Positions 54,867 through 64,000 of a stretch of DNA of 64,000 bases are shown here, one piece after another (position 1 is the stretch's first letter; the number at the start of each line of letters is the position of its first letter). Location: assembly GCA_019426215.1 (NCBI GenBank), contig CM033405.1, positions 28,550,199-28,614,198 of the forward strand, written 5' to 3'. The translations under genes and the position numbers were made by a program. The stretch comes from Buddleja alternifolia. Taxonomy: Eukaryota; Streptophyta; Magnoliopsida; Lamiales; Scrophulariaceae. Below the pieces are notes generated by a model that made no database searches, was not told where the DNA came from, and was given only the letters and a program-made list of their open reading frames with translations.

Positions 54867-57800
54867 ATGGCTGAATTCGGTGCTAATGAAAATACTGCTG
54901 CTACTCTCGACTTTGGCCTTGGACCTGGAGCTAGTCTCGGTCTCGGTCTTGGTTTAGGTTTCGCCTCGGTTCAGGGGTTGGGTCCGGTTCAGGCCCTGGT
55001 CCGAATCCAGCGGTTGTAACTAATGTTAATCCGGTAATTCAGACACGAGGTGAAAGGACAACTCCTATTGTACCACCGGTTAATCCGGTTATCCCGGCGC
55101 AAGCTGAAAGGCCATCGAAGTTCAGCGGGGCTGACTTCAAACGGTGGCAACAAAAGATGCTTTTTTACTTAACTACTTTGAACCTGGCGAGGTTCTTAAG
55201 GGAAGACGCCCCGTCTGTCTCTGAAGATTTTGATGATGTTCAGCTGAGAACGGCGTATGATGCCTGGATACACTGTGATTTCTTTTGCAGGAATTACGTG
55301 CTCAGCGGTTTGGACGATTCTCTTTACAGCGTTTATCTGTCCATGAAAACCTCTAAAGACCTTTGGGAGGCATTAGATAAGAAGTACAGAACCGAGGACA
55401 CTGGACTGAAGAAGTTCATGGTCGCGAAGTTCTTAGACTTTAAAATGGTGGACTCCAAGTCCGTGGCTAGCCAAGTCCAAGAGCTTCAGATTATCATACA
55501 TGAAGTTCATGCCGAGGGAGTGGCTTTGAGTGAGAATTTTCAAGTGGGGTCTGTGATTGAAAAATTACCGCCCTCATGGAACGAATTCAAGAACTACCTA
55601 AGGCATAAACGAAAGGAGATGAGCTTAGAAGAGCTAGTTGTTAGACTCAGAATTGAGGAAGACAACCGGGCTTCTATCAAGAGGGCTCCTGTTCAAGCTA
55701 TGGCAAATGTCATTGAAGTTCCGAAAAGTTCTAACCGGAAAAGGAAGTTCCAGGGGAATTTCCAGGCCCAGAAAAAGCAAGCTGGGAAGGGAAAGCCGAA
55801 ATAGGGTGACGACGATGACAGTGGTTGCTTTAATTGCGGCCGTACTGGTCATTGGGCTAGAGACTGTAAAGAGCCCAAGAAAAATAATAATCAGTCTCGA
55901 AAGAGAGATTCTGGCAAGAATAAAGGCAAGAATCAGGTTCCGAACAGGGTTCCGAACCAAGTGCAAAATCAGGTGCAACAACGAGATGATTGATGATGAT
56001 GTCCAGGGTAAAATCAGGTGCACCTAGCTGTTGATGATGTCCAGGGCATCAACGTGATGATCGATAACCTGTCTGACAATCGGGTCCCAATTGATCTATC
56101 TGAACTCGATCTCACTGCCGTTGTGTTTGAAACCAATATGGTAGACAACCCAAGGGAGTGGTTTATCGATACTGGAGCTACTCGCCATATCTGTTCTGAC
56201 AGGGAGGCGATCTCGTCCTATTCCCCGACTAATGGACGAAGTTTGTTTATGGGAAACTCGGCCACTTCTCCGGTGGTCGGAATGGGAAAAGTAGTGCTGA
56301 AGATGACTTCAGGCAAGGAGCTGACTCTGACTGAAGTGCTGCATGTTCCAGAGATTCGTAAGAATCTGGTGTCTGGCTCGGCGTTAGTCAAGAACGGATT
56401 CAAGTTAGTCTTCGAAGCTGATAGGTTTTCGTTTACTAAAAGAGGGATTTATGTAGGAAAAGGGTACCTTGAGCAAGGCCTTTTTAAAATGAATGTTATG
56501 AATGTAATCCGCTCCTTTGTAACCGAGAACAATGGCAATAAAAATATTCAAAATTCTGTTTATTTGCTTGAGTATTCTAATTTATGGCATGTTAGACTAG
56601 GACATGTAAATTATAATACTATTCGAAGATTGGTTTACTTGAATTTAATACCAACTTTTAAAGTTGATAATCAACACAAATGTGAGATTTGTGTTGAAGC
56701 AAAGCTAGTCAAACAACCGTTTCCTTCAAAAGAAAGAAACACCGCACCCTCTAGAACTTATTCACAGTGACATCTGTGATTTAAAGTTTGTGCAAACTAG
56801 AGGTGGAAAAAAGTATTTCATAACATTCATCGATGATTGCACAAAGTACTGTTATGTGTATTTACTAAGAAGTAAAGATAAAGCGCTTGGAGCGTTTACA
56901 CATTACAAAATGGAAGTTGAAAATCAACTTGAAAAAAGGATAAAAGCTATCCGAAGTGATAGAGGTGGAGAATACAGAGCGCCTTTTGATGAATTTTGTA
57001 CCAACTCTGGAATTATTCATCAAACGACGGCACCATACTCACCTCAATCAAATGGCGTTGCTGAACGCAAGAATCGCACTCTCAAAGAAATGATGAATGC
57101 GATGTTGTTAAATTCTGGATTACCACAGAATTTGTGGGGGAAGGCGATCCTTTCCGCCAATTATATCCTTAACAAGATTCCCCAGAAAAGTAGGAGTGAG
57201 ACTCCGTACGAACTTTGGAAAGGTCAAAAGCCTTCCTACAAGTACCTCAAAGTGTGGGGGTGTTTGGCTAAGGTAGAAATACCCAAACCCAAACAAGTTA
57301 AGATAGGGCCTAAAACTATCGATTGCATATTCATAGGTTATGCACTTAATAGTAGCGCCTATCGATTTCTGGTATATAAATCAGAAATAGCTGAGATTCA
57401 TGAAGGTACTATCATGGAATCTAGAAATGCTTCATTTTTCGAGGATGTCTTTCCAAGTAAGGAAAGAAATGAGCAAGTTCCTCTTAAAAGAACATTTGAT
57501 GAGTCTACGAGTAGTTCTAATCCCGGGGATGAAGAACCACGTCGTAGCAAAAGGGCAAGAGTTCCAAAATCATTTGGTCCTGATTTTGTATCATATACAT
57601 TAGAAGGTGAGCCTAGAACGATTAAGGAAGCTATGTCCGGTCCAGATGCTCAACTCTGGAAAGAGGCTATCAATAGTGAAATCGAGTCTATCTTGCACAA
57701 CCATACCTGAGAGTTGGTTGATCTTCCAAAGGGAAGTAAGCTTTTAGGCTGTAAATGGATTCTGAGAAGGAAATATAAGACTGATGGAACTATTGATAAG

Positions 57801-59111
57801 TACAAGGCTCGTTTGGTAGTCAAAGGATACCGTCAAACGGAAGGTCTTGATTTCTTCGATACTTATTCTCCAGTAAAGAGAATAACTTCCATTAGATTAC
57901 TCATCGCTATTGCCGCATTGCATAACCTTGAGATACATCAAATGGATGTTAAAACTGCGTTTCTGAACGGAGAATTAGACGAAGAAATATATATGGAACA
58001 ACCCGAAGGGTATGTTGCTCCTGGACAAGAGAAGAAAGTTTGTAAACTTGTAAAGTCCTTGTACGGTCTTAAACAAGCGCCAAAGCAATGGCATGAAAAA
58101 TTTGATAGCACGATGTTATCAAATGGTTTCAAGATCAACGAGTGTGATAAATGCGTGTATGTTAGACAAACACATAACGCATATGTCATCGTATGTCTAT
58201 ATGTAGACGACATGTTGATAATGGGTAGTAATCATGAAATCATCATGAATACTAAAGGCATGTTAAAGAAGAACTTTGACATGAAGGATATGAGACTTGC
58301 AGACGTAATCCTAGGGATTAAAATCTTGAGGACTTCTGAAGGACTAGTCTTATCGCAATCTCATTACGTTGAGACGGTTTTAGGAAAATTCCTTCCTAGC
58401 GATAGTGCACCAGTTAAGTCGCCAGTGGATTTAAGTGTTCATCTACACAAAAATCATAGCGAACCCGTATCACAAATAGAATATGCTAGGGTCATTGGAA
58501 GTTTAATGTATATCATGAACTGTACTCGCCCTGATCTAGCTTATTCTATGAGTAAGTTGAGTAGGTTCACGAGTAATCCTAGTGTAGAGCATTGGAATGC
58601 TTTAACTAGAGTTCTTAAGTATTTAAAGTTTACTAAAGAATATGGATTACACTACTCAAGATATCCAGCTGTAATAGAGGGATACAGCGATGCTAACTGG
58701 ATATCAGACACGAACGACTCTAAGTCCACAAGTGGGTATGTATTTACCATTGGTGGAGGAGCGGTATCGTGGAAATCTTCTAAGCAAACTTGCATAGCCC
58801 GTTCCACTATGGAATCAGAATTCATAGCTTTAGATAAAGCTAGTGAAGAAGCTGAGTGGCTAAGAAATTTCTTAGAAGATGTTCCCTGTTGGGAAAAACC
58901 TGTGCCTCCGATTATGATTCATTGCGACTGTATGTCGGTAATTGGGAGGGCTCAGAGTAGTATGTATAATGGAAAGTCTAGACATATTCGTCGTAGGCAT
59001 AATACCATTAAGTAGTTGATCTCTAACGGGATTATTTCCATTGATTATGTGAAATCAAAGGAGAATATTGCAGATCCTTTGACGAAAGGATTGCCTAGAG
59101 ATCAAATATAA
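54867..59111 (+). pseudogene. copia gag-pol, interrupted
   Basis: Starts at ATG 54867 with a Gly/Leu-rich N-terminus. A frameshift near 54950 is followed by Gag (KRWQQKMLFYL at ~55140 to 55801), a TAG at 55802 and the zinc knuckle CFNCGRTGHWARDC (55826-55867). Clustered stops lie at 55991-56011. Protease follows with DTGA (56168-56179), then the integrase HHCC region. A frameshift near 56740 precedes the integrase core with FIDDCTKY and SPQSNGVAERKNRTL. A TGA at 57708 replaces a Trp. Reverse transcriptase carries YVDDML (58200), and RNase H carries GYSDANW and SMESEF-like STMESEF. A TAG at 59013 comes before the final KENIADPLTKGL block. Ends at TAA 59109-59111. Several stops are TGG or CAG changed by one transition. 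Confidence 0.93.
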
Positions 59112-59718
59112 TGCCTATCAAGAGGAATGAGATTAAAGTCTACAAATTAAGAAATGACACAGCGGTAACCCAACCATGTTGACTGGAGATCCCAAGATCA
59201 TGGTTCAATGGGACAACTAAGTTGTGAAAATTCAGGAGGGCACTTAAGAGTTTAAATAAACTCTAAACCCATTGCCTAGGATAAAGAAGTGCATCCTAAA
59301 AATGTAGCAAAGGTTAAGTTTGGAACTTTTAATGATTCCTATACTGTCATGAAAATGAAGTGGAGTATGGTAGGATACTCTTAAATAGGAGATCACCTAT
59401 GTAAGTGTGAGGTGTAGGCTGCCTCAACATTGAGTAAAATGTAAACACTTATGAAACCAAGAAGGGGTGCCACGGCCAAAATAGGCCCAACAGTGAGAAC
59501 TATAAATTTGCTTAGAATATTTATCATGTGAATATCATTGTCTGGTTTTACACGAACGACTGACCAATTCAAGATATCATGTTCATTGGGTAGCCTAGTA
59601 AATCCGATGATATCTCACTAAGAAAGGTTCAAAGCCAAAAGCTACCTCTTCTGATGTGATAAATATTCGTTTGAACTCTCAGTTTCATGCATTGCATAAA
59701 ATTGCATTAATTTCATTC

Positions 59719-59729
59719 GTGTGGGGGAT
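59719..59729 (+). promoter_or_regulatory. Polypurine tract of the copia element
   Basis: GTGTGGGGGAT immediately before the TGTTGG start of the 3' LTR. Confidence 0.8.
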
Positions 59730-60865
59730 TGTTGGAAAAAATGGAATGTGAAAAGTGTGTTTAGCCACTTTTACACACGAAATTCGAACACCATAAGTAT
59801 CGGGGATGCTAAATATTATTGTATAATATAATTCTACTCCGGGAGTAGATAAGTTTAGCATTTCGAATTTCTCGATTCGGAGTTGAAACGAATGAGAAAT
59901 TAAGTGCTTAAGTTGGGTGTTTGAAATGTGCATTATCCCACATTGGAAATAAAATACATGTTATGTATGTTTATATACAATGGTGGAATAATGATAGTTT
60001 GGGCCCTTGGGTCATGACAATTTTGTGTGGGCTTGGAGGGGTAAGGACTTAGTCTTAGTCCGTTTCGCCTCTCGCGCGCGCACACACACACACACACATA
60101 CGCGCCGCTGTCCGTTCGGCCGGCTCGGCTCGGCTCGAGCTCGGGCGCGGGCCGTGGACCGTGGACCGTGGCCTTGGCTTGGGCTTGGGCTTGGTGATTG
60201 TGTGGTTGTTGGGCCTTGGACTCAAAGTATTATCTTTTTGGGCCAAATTTAAGTTAATTCATTGGGGCCCAGTTTATTTAATACTTTTGGGCCAAAAGGT
60301 AAATTAATTTAACCAAATTAATCTAAGCCCAACTTCTGTTTCCAGCAGAAAAACTTAGACAAAGGATATGAATTGTTGCTGAAGAAAATAGCGTTGGCCA
60401 TGTTTATTTCTTCCTTAAATCTGATTTATTTATTTTTTTGAAAATTAAACAGTCAAAACGTGGGATTAAAGGATGAAACGTTTTGATGTTTAATTCTGGT
60501 TTAATGTCAGATTTTAAAGCAATTTACTTCCTTGTCTGAATTTTTCACCTATAAAAAGGCTTCCCCAGCCGAAAGGAAAGACACACCAAAAATTAGAAAC
60601 ATTTCTGCATTTTTCAGCATACACATTCACATTTTCTCTAAGAGTTTTTGAGCAAATTAAGTTCGTAGAGTATTGTTCTTGAAGTGGTTCAAATACAATA
60701 CGTAATCGTTGTATCTTGGGAAGTTAGTTGCACGAACCCGTACCACCGTAGGCGGGGCAATATAGCTTTAAGAATAGAGAGTCCAACTCTCGCCTTGATT
60801 GTTATTTCATTTGTTCTTCGCATTTTTCCTGATTTTCTTTCGTTGTAAGTGCAGATTTTGCCACA
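59730..60865 (+). repeat. 3' LTR of the copia element
   Basis: 1,136 bp. It is longer than the 5' LTR mainly because of an expanded (CA)n tract (60080-60098), extra GGACCGT/CTTGGG repeats and a small indel near 60305. Ends GATTTTGCCACA. Confidence 0.93.
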
Positions 60866-63017
60866 TAATGTACCAATTTACAATTTTCCTATTAGTGGTT
60901 TTTATACTATAATTTAGTTAATGGAAGCGAATTCTGACCACTTTACTGCTATGTGGCTTAGTGGTTTTTATAATTATCGTATTTCTAAAATAATTTCAAT
61001 GGATTGCAATGAATAATTATAGAAAATAAATTGATATTGGTAAGAAATTGAAGAAAAAAGAGGAAAAAGAAAGGGGAAGAAGACGTTGCTTAGCTTAATA
61101 ACATTAGTTAATGGTACTTTTGGTTTTACAGAAAAACATATTCCACTTGACATAAGTAAAAATGATAATTTTCAACTCACCTAAAGGTGTTAAAAATATA
61201 ACTAACGAATTTGAAAACTAGGAGGTAACTAATGTTAGGGTGTAGTTCGGGGGTATATTGATTTTTCCCATATATATATATATATTTCATTTTGGGGGCT
61301 GAATTAGTGGTCATAATATAATTTGGAACTAAATCTTTTGGATAGAGTAAGATATCTATTAGGACTAAACATAATCCACATGGGAATAGGGACTTAAAAC
61401 TAATTAACCCTAAACATTTTATCTAAGGGAGTAATGAATATTTTGAGTGCCCATCGTTTTTGTTAAATATTATGGCTATGGACTTGGAATGTAATAGAAC
61501 TCGTAGTATGCAGCGTAGTAGCTGCCAAACTCTTTCCTGTATTTTGAACTAAGCTTTCTAATGAATTTCCTGTTCAAATAAAATAAAATAATTTTGGAAA
61601 TAATTTTTTTTGAAAAATAAAAATGATCCGTTTTATTATGACTTGTAACGCGGAAAACGCCATTTCCCCCACCTCAATAGCTGCTCTATTCGCAGGGGGC
61701 CTCAGGCCCTACTTAGTCGCGGCATAATAATTTTACGGAAAATAATTTGAAATAGAAATTGTGGAAATACTGAAACCCTCATATCAAAACTAGTTCTCAC
61801 CTAAAAACGCTGAATTTTTGCCACTAAAGAGAAAGCGTGTAGACGCACTGGCAAAGTGCAAACAAGCCAAGCAGGAATGCTTTGACTTCAGTCTTCCATC
61901 ACACCAAAGGATACTCCAAGAAATAGAATACGATTCTTATTTTTAGAGATTTTATATAAAAGAAAAATCTATTGTTTATAAAGGAGTATTTTTCTTAACT
62001 AGAAAATAAAAACGAAACACTATACTTATCACTACCTTTAATATAATATAGATATTTTAAACATAACATGTTTAAAATAAAAATTTAAAATTCTAAAATC
62101 TCATAAATGACATAATATTTTTAGATTAGTATTTATGAATAAATAATATAAGCAACTTTTAAAATTATAAATAGATCAAGCTTTTCAAACTATATAATTA
62201 TATGAAAGAGATTTATTTTTCAATGCATTTTTTTCATATATATATATATATATATATACCTATATATTAGCTTATATTCTATGAAATATTAAAAAAAAAA
62301 AGCGCAACTTAAATTTTGTATTATATATATTTCAAAAAATGCATTTAATGTAAGCATATAAAAGGTAATATAAACTTTTTCATTTTCAGTAAATGTAGCT
62401 TGGATTTTATTTTGGTCTTTGACTTATTATAAAGAATTATTCATTTCAAGAGTCAAGTATCATTTTAATTATTTTGAAATAATCCATTGTTTTTCATATT
62501 AAAATTGAAGATACTTTCATTTAACGTTTTATTATGAATAGTCACTTGTATTGAATTTTTTTAGGGAAAATTACTAAAACCCTCTTAAAATATAATTGTA
62601 TATCCAAAAAATTCATCAGAATATTTTTCACAAGGAAACCCATTCCGCCACTTCTGACTTTCCACTTTTCATTTATGCTTGCGCAAACACTATCTGCTTC
62701 TGATTTTTTTTCTCAATTTTATTATTTTTCACTTATAATCACGCTCTTTCAGCAATTGTGTCCATAATAAAGTCTGCCCGAGTTATGCTTAGCTTAAACA
62801 CTCCTTGATCGTTCATGATTTATGCTTAGTTTTGATTCTTGCGCTAAAATATTTTTCATTTAATCATTAATCACATGCTAATTACTAGTTTTATCTATGA
62901 AGTTGAACAAATCATCATTAACCAGAATAACAGAAATCCTGCTCAAATGTTTTCCCTTTAGATTATTATCCATCAGTTTTCATGAAGATCTTCATCATGT
63001 GCCCTCATTACTTCCAT
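60866..63017. other. Intergenic, AT-rich, nothing firm
   Basis: No gene recognised in 2.1 kb. 61640-61730 holds a GC-richer segment with a GGGGCCTCAGGCCCT imperfect palindrome. TA microsatellites occur at 61270 and 62238. Confidence 0.5.
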
Positions 63018-63680
63018 TGGATCCATGAAGATCTATGATCCTGGAAAGAGACAGGGATAACAAAGGAAATGGTCGAAAGAGCCAATAAAATAGCCAATTT
63101 TAGACTAGTGATCTCAAACGGGAGGGCTTATTTGGAGATGTACGAGAAATGCTTCCAAACAAGAGGTACTTTCACATTATGGGGCATTCTCCATCTATTA
63201 AGACGGTACCCTGGTAAAGTGCCTGATTTGGATATGATGTTTGACTGTGTTGACTAGCCCAGGTTAAGTCGAGCGACTATTAGGGCCCGAACGGCCCGAA
63301 GCCAACGCTGTTGTTTAGATATTATGGTGATGATCAAACATTGGATATTGTATTTCCTGACTAGTCTTTTTGGGGTTGATAAGAAAATAAACTCACTATG
63401 CTGTCAAGTAATAATGATTATTTCATTTTTTTCATTTTTTTAAAATTTTGTGAAATAATATAAGTTATTTAAATTTAATTATAGGTCTGAAAGCAATATA
63501 AAGACATGGGAATCGTTGCCGGAGACTGAAATGATGGGAATAAGAGGGTAAAATGGATGGATAGAGAGCCTTATGCCTTTTAGGAAGGCAATCCTCAAGT
63601 GGCTGAGAAAAGGATGGGCCTTCTCAAGTGTAATGTGTCTGAAAAATAAGATTGGAACACTCGAATTTACTGCCACGTAA
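63018..63680 (+). pseudogene. GT90 O-glucosyltransferase (rumi/KDEL-type) pseudogene, two exon fragments
   Basis: Exon-like block 1 (63018-63375) reads WIHEDL, stop, SWKETGITKEMVERA, then NFRLVISNGRAYLEMYEK..FQTRGTF, then LLRRYPGKVPDLDMMFDCVD. A TAG stands where the family has Trp of VDWP. After damaged sequence comes LLFRYYGDDQTLDIVFPD, again with TAG for Trp. Block 2 (about 63483-63680) contains KWMDREPYAF and EGNPQVAEKRMGLLKCNVSE with TAG and TAA stops, matching the next exon of the family. The ~110 bases between them fit the intron. The family (CAP10/DUF821) adds O-linked glucose or xylose in the secretory pathway. Upstream exons are absent and nothing functional can be made. Confidence 0.88.
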
Positions 63681-63717
63681 AGTTTTGCCCGCTTTTATTG
63701 TGTTTAAATAGTAAATA

Positions 63718-63927
63718 GGGATTGTTTACGTGCATCCCCCCTCATTTACTGAGTATGTATCACGAGCTCCTTGAGGTTTTGCAAATTACTAAACACATTT
63801 ATGCCAAATTGACATGGGATGAAATTGTAATATGTTTTTACTGACAAGAAGATTATGGAAATATCTCAAACATCGAGATGTCTTTTGTAATTAAGGGCTC
63901 AAATAGGGGTGCTTATGTAATTTGTCC
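63718..63927. mobile_element. MITE, 210 bp (GGGATTGTTTACGTGC type)
   Basis: Ends GGGATTGTTTACGTGCATCC and the inverse GGACAAATTACATAAGCACC. Perfect 9-bp target duplication TAGTAAATA at 63709-63717 and 63928-63936. Same family as the degenerate copy at 48406. Confidence 0.87.
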
Positions 63928-64000
63928 TAGTAAATATGATCTTTAGCAGCCAATTTCTCCTTATTGAAGGTCTTATACATCATTTGACTAGGTGCAACGT

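Larger units (their letters stand above)
53728..60865 (+). mobile_element. Ty1/copia retrotransposon, full length, mutated
   Basis: 7.1 kb bounded by LTRs 53728-54812 and 59730-60865 (TGTTGG...CAACA/CCACA). A possible target duplication is TAATT / TAATG (one mismatch). The domain order gag, protease, integrase, reverse transcriptase, RNase H is diagnostic of copia. The polypurine tract GTGTGGGGGAT precedes the 3' LTR. No canonical TGGTATCAGAGC primer site follows the 5' LTR. The reading frame has at least two frameshifts and several stops, so it is not autonomous. Confidence 0.95.

Noticed and set aside
60007..60252. ORFs in the 3' LTR (both strands)
   Set aside because: They fall in the GC-rich variable part of the copia LTR and have counterparts in the 5' LTR; they are not host genes.
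61640..61730. Possible organellar DNA insert
   Set aside because: It is only a short GC-richer stretch with an imperfect palindrome; no organellar gene is recognisable.

Overview
The window is nuclear DNA from a flowering plant, most likely a eudicot. It is AT-rich, its introns are bounded by GT..AG, and its genes are plant families (TMN/TM9SF, P-class PPR, CNGC, plastid LPAT, GT90). The rest is dominated by plant-type mobile elements: tRNA-derived SINEs, hAT, Mutator-like and PIF/Harbinger MITEs, copia and LARD-like LTR elements, and a LINE fragment. No bacterial, organellar or viral segment was recognised.

Layout. 0.9-3.4 kb (+): 3' six exons of a TM9SF/TMN endomembrane protein; the signal-peptide exon lies outside the window. 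3.4-20.7 kb: repeats, namely two SINEs, several long-TIR MITEs, a 2.49-kb non-autonomous LTR element on the minus strand with an 82-bp tandem array, a 1.5-kb Mutator-like foldback element, and a decayed inverted array of ~1.07-kb units (13.0-20.5 kb) that has taken a LINE fragment and another foldback element. 20.8-22.1 kb: a rearranged, deleted copy of the 3' end of the neighbouring CNGC gene. 22.3-23.9 kb (-): an intact intronless PPR gene. 27.3-36.6 kb (-): an intact seven-coding-exon CNGC6/9-type channel gene, with a probable 5'-UTR exon near 38.4 kb and a nested transposon cluster in one intron. 44.3-49.0 kb (+): an intact seven-exon gene for plastid lysophosphatidate acyltransferase (LPAT1/ATS2). 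52.6-52.9 kb (-): a small one-exon gene for a single-TM protein of unknown function. 53.7-60.9 kb (+): a full-length but mutated Ty1/copia element. 63.0-63.7 kb (+): a GT90 (rumi/KDEL-type O-glucosyltransferase) pseudogene.

The genes do not form a pathway: they cover Golgi/endosome membrane traffic, organelle RNA processing, calcium-permeable channel function and plastid lipid synthesis. From memory, a CNGC gene and ATS2/LPAT1 are close neighbours in Arabidopsis too (At4g30560 and At4g30580), so their order may be ancestral.

I found no convincing new biological system. The most unusual items are a tandem duplication that copied a working splice acceptor inside the TM9SF gene, the tandem-repeat-filled LARD-like element, the large inverted repeat array, a set of MITEs with exact or near-exact 9-10 bp target duplications and shared GGGAAAAT-like ends, and the order-swapped CNGC duplication around the PPR gene.
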